A DNA stretch of 64,000 nucleotides from Ryuthela nishihirai (Eukaryota > Arthropoda > Arachnida > Araneae > Heptathelidae). The notes beneath the pieces were generated by a model. It had not been told where the DNA came from. It worked only from the letters and a program-made list of their open reading frames with translations, and ran no database searches. The position numbers were made by a program, and so were the translations under genes. The stretch lies in assembly GCA_038380435.1 (NCBI GenBank), contig JAWZYU010000019.1, forward strand, positions 31,087,801 through 31,151,800, written 5' to 3'. Below, piece after piece: positions 34,570 to 47,299 of this stretch. The stretch's first letter is position 1. Every line of letters begins with the position of its first letter.

Positions 34570-34964
34570 TTTGGGTTGTTGTTGGGTTGTTTTACCTCTG
34601 AGCGGCACTTTTTTGCACACCATGGGCTAAATGGCCAGGTCACATGGACCCCGAAGGCTCAGAGAAGGTTGGGGGAGGGGACCCACTGGAACAGCTGTTG
34701 GGAGACAGATGGTAGCCTCCCGTCAAGGCCATCCAGCGTGTTCTTTAACGTGCACAGGGTATGGCTCTCCCGCACACGGGGCCACGGCTTAACGTCCCAT
34801 CCGACGGACGGCGGCCTTTCCAAGCCCATCGGTGTCCCCTACTGACCGTGGGCAGGGCGGGGAGTTTTGCGGAGATGAATCTCAACGCTGACCCAGCTGG
34901 GACTCGAACCTGGGAACTACAGATTACGAGCCTGGCGCGCTACCGACTGAGCCACCCCCGCCCC
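34570..34964 (-). mobile_element. SINE-1, full-length young copy with TSD
   Basis: This is one of the cleanest copies: tail with GTTGTTGGGTTG, complete body, B-box complement GGGACTCGAACC and head CCACCCCCGCCCC. A perfect 12-bp TSD, GTTGAAAATGGC, lies at 34558-34569 and 34965-34976. It lies in LINE-C, so it post-dates it. Confidence 0.97.
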
Positions 34965-35072
34965 GTTGAAAATGGCCTTTTCTTGTCTGTGTTGATTTTG
35001 ACATGGAATGGAACCATTATTCGAATTGCCTTATTGTAGCTCAAATTTTGATCAGAAGTCACAATTTCCTAC

Positions 35073-35402
35073 GGTTTGGTTGTTTTATCGCTGAACAGCA
35101 CTTTTTTAAAATAATGGGTCCCAAATGTTCCAATGGCTCAGAGCTGGATAGTGTAAGGGGATCTACTTCACAGTTATTAGGAGACAGATGGGAGCTTCTC
35201 ATCAAGAGTATTCTTTAAAATGCACATGATATGAACTCCTGCACACGTCTCTCCTTTACGTCTTATTCGAGGAAAAACGGCGTTTCTAAGCCCAATGATG
35301 TCCCCTTTCTCACTGAGGCACAGTGGGTGTTAACGGAGAAAAACTCAATGCAAATAGTGCGGACTCGAACCTGGTGCTACTAAATGAACCAATCATTGCC
35401 CC
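35073..35402 (-). mobile_element. SINE-1, old-type copy
   Basis: The tail, CACTTTTTTAAAATAATGGG, GTCCCCTTTCTCACTGAGGC (old block) and a decayed head (GAACCAATCATTGCCCC) are present. Strongly diverged. Confidence 0.8.
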
Positions 35403-35847
35403 GATCTCACCAAGCATTCCACTGCTCTGTGAATAGCATACAGCTTTTACAAGTCGTTAAATATTTCTTATAAAGATTCCACACTATAAATTACTATTTT
35501 AATAGGAAGTAGCATTTATGTCAATGATGTATTCCTGATATCGAAAAAAAAAATAGACACTCTATAAACCATGTGCCACATAATTTGATTATAAATCAAT
35601 TGTGTTACTTCAGCACTATTTTGAAGCACAACGGAGGCTTCCATTCAATCACGTGAATAAAGAGAATTCACTGTAATGCGCTTAAGGAAATTTTAAGAGA
35701 CACGCCTCAGTATTATCTATCGCATAGCGTTCTCGGATGCAGTTTAACGTCTAACAGACAAATGGTGGATTTTTCAAGCAAAAAATGTTTGCTCATTTAA
35801 AGAGCTCATGTCCATTAGCCCCATATCTACGCATATACACGTTATGT
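35403..35847. other. AT-rich sequence, nothing recognised
   Basis: A faint GTTTAACGTCTAACAGACAA stretch near 35740 could be very old SINE-1 body, but I cannot support it. Confidence 0.4.
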
Positions 35848-36095
35848 GAGTCGGAGGTTGGCTCATTTAGTAGCATGCCAGGCTACTAAGCTGATGTTTC
35901 GATGTTCGAGTCCCCATTTAGCTTGTGTTGATGCTTTGATATTTTCTCCGCTAACCCCCACTCTGCTCTTGGTGAGAAAATGCACATGTCGACTTGTTTT
36001 ACACGTTAAACAACAGGCTTCGCAGGAGGTGTAAGAGTTATCCAGTGAATTTCTCTCCCCCCGCCTCCTATTCTGAGCAGCAGGATCCTTGTAAA
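35848..36095 (+). mobile_element. SINE-1, old, internally deleted copy
   Basis: A head-like GGAGGTTGGCTCATTTAGTA with B-box ATGTTCGAGTCCCC is followed by an old-type block in sense orientation (TTTTCTCCGCTAACCCCCAC, TTGGTGAGAAAA). A shortened body (ACACGTTAAACAACAGGCTT) ends at GGATCCTTGTAAAACAAC. Long internal segments are missing. Confidence 0.65.
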
Positions 36096-36824
36096 ACAAC
36101 GCAATTCCATCACAATTCCATGCATTTTATATCAATATATCATTATAACTGAAGAAAACAATGAATGAAGAAATAAGTTTCGTTCATTTGGAATTAACTT
36201 AATTTGTTATACAGTTCAAGCTTTGCAAACAGTTACGTAACTAAATATAATTCATGCAGTCATTTTTATTTCCTTATTCCTGTAAGCTACGAAATTTACT
36301 AGGATAAATGCAAAAATAAAATAACACGGAAGCAAATTATGAAACAACTTATTATTCTAACAATAGCGATTTATCGGCGAAGTGAAGAACCAATCGATTG
36401 TAGCAGATGGAACACACAACAGCTATAGAAAATTTAATCTCCAACCAGAGAGAGCATAACTGACATACCACAGAGCACTACAGCGTATCTAATAATACTG
36501 CCGATAACATGCCTCAGGACAACTTCGCGATAGATTACCGTGAAATGGTATTAAATATCCAAGACTTTCAGCAGCTAGCAAGAATGGGTCGTTAACAGTT
36601 TTACAGTCGAAAAGATTTTAATTTTATAAATATAATCATTTTACATCGCGTTTTTAGTATCATCAGCATCAGGTAACACACAAAGAGTATATATCAACCA
36701 TAAAAATGATGATCGAAAATATTTAGTACACTGTATAACTCTACTAATTACAAAATTTTTCCATCATTTTGGTTTTCAAATATCCATAAATTCCCGGGCA
36801 GATAGGTAAATAGGAGAGGCAAGA
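36096..36824. other. AT-rich sequence, nothing recognised
   Basis: No element ends or domains seen. Confidence 0.5.
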
Positions 36825-36832
36825 TATCTTAA

Positions 36833-37576
36833 AAAAATAAATACCTCCTCAAGCAGCTGCTTGCCACAGAGGTCTGACTTCTTCTTCTTCTTCTACGTTA
36901 CGCTGCATTGGGTGGTCCTTGCACAGGCTTACCCATTTGAATTATGAGAAATAAAAAAAAAGAAGGCTTTTTTTTTTATTTTTTTTTATTTTGTTTAAAA
37001 TTTTTCTAATCTCTTTCTGTTTATTTATTTATTTATTTTATTCATTTATTTTTTTTATATATTTTTTATGTATTTTATTTTGTTTTTTAGTTTTTCAAAT
37101 AACTCATATATATATATTTTTGAGATTTTCTCAATTTTTTTTTCTTTATAAATTACTCCATTTGTCTGTTTTTTTAATAAAGTCAAGTAAGAATTGAAAA
37201 AATTTTATCCTTGTAGGATATTTAGGGAAATCAAGAATAGATTCTACATTAAAATCAATAATTCCAATATTTTCTAATTCTTTAAAAAATTCATTTCTTT
37301 CAGCTTTATACTTTTCACAATTCAATAAGAAATGAGATGTATTTTCAATTAATTTACATTTAGGACAGTTTGGATTATTAATTAACTTTAGAAAAAATTT
37401 TTATTTATTTAAAAGTGAGCCTGTCAGTTTATATGCCATAGTAGAAGGTCTGAGAGGATGGCAGGACCTCAGCAGAAAAACGACACAAACAGCCATGCCT
37501 TACCAAGGGCTCGAACCCAGGTCCCTTAGATCAGTAGCCAAGTGCGCTAAGCACTTGGCCGTGGGACGGCTCACGG
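36833..37576 (-). mobile_element. SINE-2 copy split by a LINE 3' end
   Basis: The 3' part (36833-36891, CCTCAAGCAGCTGCTTGCCA) and the 5' part (37418-37576, with the B-box complement GGGCTCGAACCCAGG) are halves of one SINE-2. TATCTTAA at 36825-36832 and 37577-37584 is a probable TSD. The split falls within CTGACAGGAGCCTGTCAG. Confidence 0.9.
36892..37417 (-). pseudogene. LINE-D: 5'-truncated non-LTR 3' end
   Basis: On the minus strand, near 37390-37205, a frame reads NCPKCKLIENTSHFLLNCEK then YKAERNEFFKELENIGI. This is the C-P-x-C...H...C zinc-binding C-terminal motif of many non-LTR ORF2 proteins. It continues through very AT-rich 3' UTR to GCAAGGACCACCCAATGCAG and an AAG-repeat tail (36892-36905). 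A 5'-truncated insertion with an AAG tail fits target-primed integration into the SINE-2. Confidence 0.8.
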
Positions 37577-37826
37577 TATCTTAAGACTTCTAAAAGTTAC
37601 AGATTTACTCAGAGACAATATATTTTGTCCTATTTATTACTACAAAACATTCCTATGATTTAACAATGCAGGATAATTTCATTCAATGTAAAATACTGGA
37701 ATCCAATCTATGAAAATTTCAGTCGTGGAGAGATCACAAAGTTTACACAGTGAAATGTACAAGGGAGTGGGAAACAAAAAACGAGCGCTTCCCCTAATCT
37801 CGGATAAGTGCATTCAAAAGAACAAA

Positions 37827-38215
37827 GGGGCGGGGATGACTCAGTCGGTAGCGCGCCAGGCTTGTAATCTGTAGTTCCCATATTCGAGTCCCAGCTGGGT
37901 CAGCGTCGAGATTTATCTCCGCAAAATTCCCCGACCTGCCCACGGTCAGTAGGGGACACCGATGGGCTTGGAAAGGCCGCCGCCGGTCGGATGGGACGTT
38001 AAGCCGTGGCGCCGTGTGCTGGAAAGCCATACCCTGTGCACGTTAAAGAACACGCTGGATGGCCTTGACGGGAGGCTATCATCTGTCTCCCAACAGCTGT
38101 TCCAGTGGGTCCCCTCCCCCAGCCTTCTCTGAGCCTTCGGGATCCATGTGACTTGGCCATTTAGCCCATGGTGTGCAAAAAAGTACCGCTCAGAGGTAAC
38201 ACAACCCAACTCAAC
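37827..38215 (+). mobile_element. SINE-1, full-length copy with TSD
   Basis: The head is GGGGCGGGGATGACTCAGTC, the body is full, and the tail is ACAACCCAACTCAAC. A 13-bp TSD with one mismatch, TCAAAAGAACAAA / TCAAAAGAGCAAA, lies at 37814-37826 and 38216-38228. Confidence 0.95.
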
Positions 38216-38228
38216 TCAAAAGAGCAAA

Positions 38229-38719
38229 ATTTACACAGAAGAATCTGCGAAATTATATTATTTAAAAATGTAATTTCCTTTATCTAATATTCAGTAAGGC
38301 ATATTTTTCTGAAATATAGGCTTTTCTATCACAGAATATTTTTCATTTAATGATTAGTTATTAGACGGATTATACCTCATTAGACGGATTACGGATTTGT
38401 TTTATTCGCAAACATACGTAGACCACAAAGCATTTGCAAAACCTCGACTGTTATGAAGTAGCTAATATACGCCAATGTAATGCTGATCAAGTTTTGCCGA
38501 CGCGGACAGAACTTTTGCTATCCGCGCAGGGCTCTAACTATATTTTAGTATAGTTAAATACACCATTTTCGAAAAAATAGGGAAATATCGCGATCTTCAC
38601 CAAACTTGTTCATGTAACCAGTAAAATAATGCCGAGTGAGCATATCGTATGCAAATTAGTCTAAGTTGCGTCAATTTGCGTAATCGGATAACGGCCCTAA
38701 AAACGGGTGTTTTGGAGTG
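38229..38719. other. Sequence upstream of a Tc1 relic
   Basis: It contains a short direct repeat, CATTAGACGGATTA / TTAGACGGATTAC (about 38360-38395). The 5' UTR and left TIR of Tc1-C should lie here, but I could not find the TIR. Confidence 0.4.
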
Positions 38720-39988
38720 GATCGTTATTTTGTGTTGTAAATGTGAGTAAAGAAATTCGAAATAGCCATTTTGTAGGAATGACCTCGAGGCATCATTTGT
38801 CAAATGAACTGCTTTGGAGAGCTATTAGCCGGCACAATGGCTGGCTGAATGTGAGTCCTTCTGTGGTCCATAGACTATGGAATCAATTTCTTAGCACGGA
38901 TTCCGCGTCTCAGAGGTTTAGCCGAGGAAGGGCTAGAGTTATGACCGCTGAAAAGATCAATATCTGCGATTAACAGCACGAAGGAGCAGGACGTCTACTC
39001 CCTCTCAGGTACGATACTCTCTCGCAGCAACCACTGGCAGGGTTGTATCAGCTTCTACTGTGCGTAGAAAGCTTCATGAGGGAGCTCTGTACGCTAGAAG
39101 GCCAGTAATTTGTATACTTCTCACGTCATGCCACAGAAGAGAGCGGTTGAATTGGGCACGCACGCATGTTAACTGGACAGAAGAGCAATGGAGGTTCGTA
39201 CTCTTCACAGATGAATCCAGATATTGCTTGCAGAGTCATTCAGGACATTATTTGATATGGAGAGACGAGGTACCCGCTATCATCCCAATAACATCCGTCA
39301 AAGAGACAGTTACGGCGGAGGTAGCGTGTGTGTTTGAGGTGTCATTTCCTTAGATGGACGTACAGACCTCTACGTGTTGATGAGTGGGAACCTGAATGCT
39401 CAAAGGTAGAGAGATGACATCCGGAACCCTTATGTACGTCCTTACGCTGGTGCAATAGGTGAAACATTCATCTTATAAGACGGTAACGCTCGTCCACACA
39501 GAACTCGACTAGTGGAACAATACCTTGAAGAGGAGACCATTATGCGCATGGAATGGCCAGCTCGATCTCCCGACCTAAATCCGATTGAGTATGTGTGGGA
39601 TGCTCTAGGAGAGGTGTTGTTGTCCTCAACCTGCCACCTGAAACAAAGGTGGAGCTTATTACTGCTTTCAAGGAGCAATGGTCGTTACTCTCTACTGAAC
39701 TGATTCACATCATAAACAGCAATGGAACATCGCTGTCGTGCCTACATTGCTGTAAGGGGTGACCACAATCTTTATTAAAGAACTTTGCCCATTGCATTGT
39801 GACACCTCATTTTTGGACAAGTTTCTGTGTTATTTTTTGACGAAAAATATTTCTAGTGTAAAATATTTTATGCCATTCTGAAGCTCGCATTGTAATTCAT
39901 GTTTCCATCGCATTTCATTAAAATCATTCATATAGTTTTTTGCTTATCATAATTTTTCTGAGCTTTCCTTAATTTATAGAAACCAGTG
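38720..39988 (+). pseudogene. Tc1-C: Tc1-like transposase relic and right end
   Basis: Blocks on the plus strand: SNELLWRAISRHNGWLNVSP and VVHRLWNQF (HTH, 38.78-38.9 kb); STVRRKLHEGALYARRPVIC; RRERLNWARTHVNWTEEQWR followed by FVLFTDESRY (first catalytic Asp); DGNARPHRT near 39485 (second Asp); MEWPARSPDLNPIEYVWDAL (Glu). All three acidic residues survive, but blocks lie in different frames, with stops after NICD and before DGNARPHR. The right TIR GCTTTCCTTAATTTATAGAA + ACCAGTG ends at 39988, followed by TA. The left end was not found. Confidence 0.85.
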
Positions 39989-39990
39989 TA

Positions 39991-41569
39991 GGTTTTATAT
40001 TAAGGCTAAAGGCCAAAATTACATATAAAAACTTTTACGTTAAATTATGCAACTGTCTAGATTCTGAAACATGGACAAATTAATTATAAAATCATAAATC
40101 TTCAGCAACTGATATGATGAAGAAAAGCAAAAAAATCTGAACATTTCATTTTGTTCCGTGGTTAGCTGAAATGTCGATAGTGGAAATCAATAATATTTCA
40201 ACTTAAAAAGGAAATAATATATTATCATTAAGGAAGGATATTACTGTTTTTTCTCCACAAAAAAGTAATATTTCGTATGTATTAAATATTATTTAATAAC
40301 AGTTGCAAATGTTCAATTCACACAGCTCCATTTTAACCTTTGAACTAAAACAAAATACCGTGACTGTAATGCATCTGTATATATAAAACATAATAAAAAA
40401 TATAATTTTTTCATTATCATAGAAGATAATAACTCTACAAAGCTTTCTTAGTAATGCCAATCTGAAGTTTTTTTAGTAATGCCAATCGAGAAAATTTTTA
40501 TCGCAAAAAAAAATCCTTACTTTTGAATTATTCACATTCCTTGAAAGGTAAAAATAAAATGACGTTACTTAAGACAATCAAATTCAAAAACTAAAACAGA
40601 AAATTTAATCAGATGCAGTTACCATGGCATCAGTGTTCCTAATACAACAGAGCCTCAGGGAATACCAATGCAAACAATGCTACCAGCAAAGAATGGAAAT
40701 TTGGATTACTTTCAAATAATGACAAAGTTTCCTAAAGCCTGCCTATCTCGATTAAAACACCACACGTCGAAATGCATAAAACCTATATATATATATTATT
40801 CCGATTCCTTCACAAATTTTATGCAGAAACTTCGATTCCTGAGTAGGGAGAGAGAAAAGCTGAATAATCGAATTTTCCATTATTTTAGCTTTATCTTAAA
40901 ATTAGTATTATTTTCCGAAAGGTTTACTTTCCTTTTTGCCTATTGCAAAAAGTTTGTAACCTTCCCAATTATTAACACTTTCTAAAATTTCCATATTTTT
41001 AAGCATTCGTCTTTCTCTTTAGTTTCTCATTACATAGTAAATTTTCTCCAAAAATGATATTGCATATGATCCAGCTGAGCATACCAGTATCACCGTCTCA
41101 GGATCTCAGATTCTACTCATAACCTTTAGAATGGGTATTTTTGCGGCTTCGATTGCTCGCATAATAATGTTGAGAATCGATAATATTCGTTTCTCGAACG
41201 GGATGTTGTCATGATTATCTGCAGCTCAAAGAACATGTTAGGTATTATGAGAAGCTGAATTTGCTAAAACTTTTTCTATCCTCTTCACACCTTGGCATAT
41301 TATGTACACCACTAAAATCAATTATGCAGATCCATTACTGCTAAGTAACGTAATTTCTACGGTGAACAGTGTTCATACAATTAAGCCTAGTTTGTCTGCT
41401 TTATTATTATTCCTCCCCTATACAATTAGTTCCCTGAGAATATAGGCCTTGCCTTCCTGTAAAAATGTTACAAAAGAAGATAGCGATACGCCACGATTGC
41501 TGAGAATTAAGTCCATTTATTTATTTATTTATTTTCTAAAGTTTGAAATAAATATTTCAATAAAAATGG
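39991..41569. other. AT-rich sequence, nothing recognised
   Basis: It contains a short direct repeat, AGTAATGCCAATC (40453 and 40474 region), and a 105-aa AT-rich frame (40668-40985) without a domain. Confidence 0.45.
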
Positions 41570-41901
41570 TCGTGCAGTTTTTGTCTCTGAAGAGCACTTA
41601 TATTTGCACAATGGGCTAAAAGGCCAGATCATAAGGATTCCAATTAACTCAGAGAACATAATGCCATGAAAAACCATCCAGCATGTTCTTTAACGTTCAC
41701 ATGATATGGCTTTCTTGTACACAAGACCAGAGCTTAAAAAGTCTGATTCAACGGAAGACGACCTTTCCAAGGCCACTGGAAATGCTCTTTATCACCGAGT
41801 GTAGAGTTGGGGCTGAGAGAAAAACTCAATGCAGGCACAATGGAGAATTAAAACCTGCAAACTTCAGGTTTAAAAGCCTGGTGCACAAAATTCTGAGCTA
41901 A
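41570..41901 (-). mobile_element. SINE-1, old diverged copy
   Basis: GTCTCTGAAGAGCACTTATA, GTTCTTTAACGTTCACATGA, TATCACCGAGTGTAGAGTTG (old block) and CCTGGTGCACAAAATTCTGA keep family order. Confidence 0.8.
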
Positions 41902-41967
41902 ATGAAAATATTATGACATACCTGAGTAGTAGGGTCACACTATATGGCAATTAATACTTCCGGTCTA

Positions 41968-42027
41968 TGACGTCACAAGTCACGCCCACTTCCGACCACG
42001 TGATATGGCGTCACAAGCCACGCCCCT
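41968..42027. repeat. Direct repeat with CRE-like and E-box motifs
   Basis: TGACGTCACAAGTCACGCCC (41968) recurs as GGCGTCACAAGCCACGCCCC (42008) about 40 bp on. TGACGTCA is a palindromic CRE core, and CACGTG (41997-42002) is an E-box between them. This may be a transposon end or a regulatory patch. No gene start is recognised nearby. Confidence 0.6.
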
Positions 42028-45000
42028 TACGTCCCCTTATTAATATTCGCAATTCATAATTCATAATTAATTAATAATTAAAAAATAATCCCCCTTTATT
42101 AAAAAATTCCTCTCCCTTTATTAAAAAACCCCTTTCCTCCCCCCTTTTAACCCGTGGCACCATCTAGTGATTATGTGAGTATACATGGTAACTGCATCTG
42201 AATCAGCTATGGGAGTAATTTTTAAAAATCTAGAAACGCTCTCACAGTTTTTAAAAATCGTCTCTTCCACCGTTTATTGATATTATTATAAATACCATAT
42301 TTATAAAGACGCTGATGAAATTCGCATTGCGGCGTCAGTTACATGCTTTACAAGGTCAGTTGTTTTCATTAGGTGAAGAACCGCGGCAGAATGCTAAAAG
42401 TAGAATTCACATGTTTCCAGTTGCGTAAAAAACTTTAGTTCCAACACGAATGCGTGTTAATAGGAAACAATAGTCAAATACAATAACCTACTATAAAAAA
42501 TAATACATAAGTCTCACTCGAACGTACCCTCTCAACATACCTGGACTAATCCAGCGAAATGAGAAAGCTTTGGCGCAACATAATAATCCACCTAACTATG
42601 CTTTGACATATATGTTCTGATCGGGCCTGAAAAATTCTGTACTTATGCCGTTGTTCTCACGTAGAGCATACATACAAGAAGCGACATGTCTTTACAAATT
42701 AAGAGCGTGAAAAATCAATTCGCTCCCGCTTCGACTCTGTTCACGTGATCTGCTAAAATGACACATCACAGCAACAAGCTGGCCAACTGGTGACGTACAG
42801 AGGTCACGGACCACTCACCCATGCCATTCGCGCTGACCTATGGGACAGCCGTGGAAACAGATAAAATAATTCGATAGGGTCGACTTACTTTGAGAAGAGC
42901 AGTCGCTCCGTGCTTTATCTTCCTCAAGCTAATTAGAAAGTTAAATAATGACATGACGAAAATGCTGCACTTTATCAGAACAGATCAACGGGGCTCCATG
43001 TATGCTGCCTTCGGATCTTTCAGGGGGGATAAGTTATCGCATTCTCCATGCGGTCAGCTGATTTTACAAGGAAGGTCGTCTTATACTGTTCATCACAATT
43101 AAAGGAAGTATGGTTACAGGGAGAATATGGTTTGACCTCGTACATTAGAAAGGGAACATACAAAAAATTGTTAACTGGCACTCTTTGTCCTCATAAGGAA
43201 TTGTGACGTATAATTCAGTGTAAAAACTTAATACGAGTTTCGCAAAATGTGTGAAAATCCCAATGTGATATGAAGTAATACGAAATCTTTAGCATTATTC
43301 CCTGAATCCTTTGTTAGGTGATAGTGTTAACATTCACGAATTTTCATATGACCTTCTGGGATAATCACTTAAGTTTCAACTTTTATTTTTTTCCAACCAC
43401 TATAATGCACCATTTCTGTGGAACGCTGATGACTTCGATGCAAAAAATGGTGCAGGGGGCGATCTTTCTCACACTAGCGATATGACCATGCACTTTGGTA
43501 AAAACAACCCTGGTTCATGAATTTCCCATAGACAATAAAGATTTGAACTAAAAAGCCATTAAAACCGTGAAAGAGCTGATCTGATTGATAAAAATATGTG
43601 AAACGTAATATACTGAGCTTGAGGATTGACAACATTAATATAGACAGGGATTGACTTCCAAGCCTGTTTCCTCTATACAATCATAAATTGAGAAACCTCA
43701 ATGCTTGAGAAATGATTCATTTAACTATCAAAGATGAATAGACATCTGTAAAGTTTAATTCTCCACACAATCTTCTGAGTTAATTCTGCTGTAGATGTCT
43801 AATTCTGTCAGGATCATAAGGGATGTTTTACACATTCAAGGACTTTCTCTAATTCTGACATTCGTTAATCAAAGTGTCTATCTACAAAAGATACTACGCA
43901 TCAGACGTTAATGACTCATCATTACACAGACACTCTACCTATCCATATGTTGTGTAAGCATTTAGAATGAAAAACTGACTGCAAGTTTGCTTCACCGTCA
44001 TACAATCCTAGAGATAAATTCATAGCTTAATCTTCAGATGCATGTTTCTCAATATCTATGCATTTCCTCATACATCTCGCAAGATAATTAAACTTCAATC
44101 ACTGATTCATCTTCCACATATGTATATTTACTTTCATAGCACCATTTGCCGAAAAAAGGTAAAATCGCAAGCATCATCAGATTATTATTTTTTCCATATA
44201 TCTGCTTACTTTGAAAATCTCACAATAGCCTATTCAGTACTTTACCCCCCGATACAGCTATAAGTTATAATAGCCAACATCTATCCCATAGACAGTAGGT
44301 TAGTTGCTTCTAAGAAACCTAGAGATCCATGGTAAGACATGAGTGTTGCTGAGCATCTATGTCGTATGAAAGATAACCGTTAAGACAGATAGTTGCATAT
44401 ATTTTTAAAAATACACTGATTTCGAACTCACATTAACATGCCATCAATAGATGCACGAACCTTCCATCTCCCTTCCATCTCGTAAGGTATGAAAAGTTTG
44501 TCTGTTTTAATACCACGAACAGTCATTCTTTCACAATAAGTCAATGTTGACTGCATTAAATATGATTCGGGTAAACGGAAGACAATCTGAACAGGCGCTT
44601 TTGTTTGGAAATTAAAAAATCTGAAAAACTCACTGTTTCTAAGGAAACAACAATATTTTCAGTATTTGCATGAAAAGTTGGGTCCCAGAATTGATCCGCT
44701 AGACCTAATTGGCAGTCTCTGACTTCAACCGCCGATAAAACGTAACGTAAGAAACGTAAGCTCTCTAAGCTGTTATTCCAAGGCGCTATCTCACGCTCTT
44801 TTCAGAGTTCCTGGTCCCCCAGTACATTTGAATAAACGCATAAGTGTGTGAAGGTGGCTATTTTTCGCTGCAAACACAAGTTTTTCGACAAAGATATGGT
44901 GTTTCACTACGTGAGGAAATCTAACACTGTCTAAGAATCGGTTTAGTTATTTTTCCTGCATGAGAATATTTCTATACTAGTGTGGTATTCTTAGAACAAG

Positions 45001-47288
45001 TGGTACTATTGTTCGTGTGAAAGTGGTTCGGGCAAGCACACGTTTTTTGATAATGTTACGTATCTCGTTTGGAAATCTGAAAGAACACTACCTATAGAAA
45101 GTAGCATTACCCCAGTTAGCTAGTACTAATTACTTCTCGATTCTGAGGGTACCCATAACTGATAGACAATACTTTGCGTTTCAAACGGACCTAACGCATA
45201 AAGCACCAAGTCTTTCAAAGGTTATTTCACACTTGAAATCGAGGCAAACAATATTGCAGAATTAAGATTGAAAAGGAGAAGCGAAAGAAAAGCACCCTAC
45301 CCGCATTCTCACATTAAAAGAAAAATGTAAGCATTCATATCCTCAAAACAGCTAAGACAGAGGGCGCCATGTGACAGCAAGGAGAATACAAGCAGTAACA
45401 TAGTTTAAACACAAGTTTTAAGTATTAGGTATTTCTTACAACAACGTTCATTTCTAGTGAAGATTGAACATTCACTTTTTGTGCAAGCATGTGAAAATTA
45501 CATGTAGCTGTAGGAAGATTCGAAAAGTGCGAATCGTAATATTTCATCATTAACTATCCAATTCAAAAAAAATTATTTATCTAAAAACCAAAGAGTTCGA
45601 TGTCTACAGACAGACAGACAGATACGACATAGTGAAAAGTAAAGTTCTATTTGCAATAGAAGTTTACTTCATTTGCAAATAGTCATGGAATAAAAAATAG
45701 TTCATGGAATAAATGTAATAGGTTTTAGGTACTTAATACTACGTGTTACTTATCCAAATTACATTTGTAACTAATTAGTTCTAATAAAGAATCATTCAAA
45801 AAAAACTTCCACTTTATTTAAATTTCGTGATAAATTTTATGTTGTGAGGACAGATTGAAATTAAAGTAAAATATTTCAGCCAAAAAACAGAAAAAAACGT
45901 TTCAAAAAATAATGAAACTTAAACACGTCTTTTTTCAGGTTATTTTTTCTATTGTTCAAACGAAATACAACAAATTAAAATTCTCAGTTCCAAAAAAACA
46001 AATGAAAAATAGAACATAACATCTTTCTCACGGCGATAAGAGACAGAAATATGAAAAAAATAATATAGATAGACGTAGAAAAAATGAAGGAAATGACAGA
46101 CAAAAAAGGTCATCGGCAAAAATGGGAATACTCGTTGGTTCTCGACAGAGAGAAAAAACGGCCTATTTCGAAAAATGAATGAGCTGTCGAAGGTGTTACA
46201 AAAACCTGATTCATGGCTCTACTAACCAGGTGCAGTTTACATACCCGAGTTCTAAAAGATTGCTGTAATTTTACTGAACAAAGGAGTAAAACACTTTGTG
46301 CCCATGGCGAGAATAAATAATATAATTTTGTCATTTATTATGATTTTCCCTTTTATGTACTTGACAATTAAAAAGGAATTGAGTGTTACAGTTTTATTGG
46401 CTAACTCAGGTAACAACACTTAAAAAAGTTCAACTCCACTGCATTATACAAAAAAGTGGAACATTTCAATGTTTTGTCAGTGAAAAGCGAAATTCGAAAC
46501 GCAGTTAACTTTTACCTAATATTTTTATTGGAATAAGGCTGCAATATCTTTTTAATCCAAATCAGTCTATCTAAATCTTGAATTTACATAATATTAATTC
46601 GATTTTTAGGAGTTCTGAGAACTGGATTAAATTATGTCTGGAAAAGCTCCGGTCATGGTATCACAATAGTTAAAACGTAAGAAATAACTGCTATATCTGC
46701 TCACTAAAATAGTGCATTTTTCGAAATTCATCTAATAATAACTATTCAGTTTTTGCTAATTCTGAAGAAATATTTTATGGAGGAGCAACGTTTCTTTTAA
46801 ACGTTCCAACTGCTGTAACTATTTAAACAATAAATATAGTACTGAAATTCAAGATTTAACAGACCTAATTCAGATCTTTGTCTGTAGTTTCATTCCCATG
46901 AAAAAAATTATTTTAAAAGTTCGGACCGAATTTTGGATTTGCCCTGGCAAAGTATGGGATGATTCTATTTTTTTTTCTCTAAGGAATACACAAATAAATG
47001 AGAAGACCCGAATAACTTATAAATACATATTTTACTACGCTAAATGTGGAAAATATTAATAACATCCTTAGCAGTAGGTGAGGGCTCCATTGGAAAAGAA
47101 ATTAGATCCAATCAATCTTCTAATTGCTTCTTCTTGCTAATTGCACTGTACCTCTTCAGCACTAACAATTAGGTATATGACGTTATCAACAAAATTTTGC
47201 TAAAATCAACTGTAGGTATTATGGATTATACTTTTCTTCATATTAAAATTATTAATAGGACTATGTATTCCACACACAAATGTAAGAA
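42028..47288. other. Long stretch without a recognised element
   Basis: No SINE, LINE or DNA-transposon relic was recognised over about 5 kb, except a short match at 45512-45565 (GAAAAGTGCGAATCGTAATA) to the repeat at 61998-62640. The 42480-43120 portion is less AT-rich. Frames such as 42890-43102 (70 aa) carry no domain. An exon or regulatory DNA could be hidden, but the sequence alone does not show it. Confidence 0.4.
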
Positions 47289-47299
47289 AAAGACTTATG

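Noticed and set aside
34576..34845. Recurrent 86-92 aa frames (MGCFTSERHFFAHHGLNGQV...) on many SINE-1 copies, as a small protein family
   Set aside because: The frames lie wholly inside the SINE body, occur in more than one frame, and are broken in older copies just as non-coding sequence would be. They are by-products of a GC-richer repeat.
36991..37197. 68-aa Phe/Ile-rich frame as a membrane protein
   Set aside because: It is the poly-T-rich complement of the LINE-D region on the opposite strand, low-complexity sequence.
40668..40985. 105-aa frame as a gene
   Set aside because: AT-driven composition and no domain.
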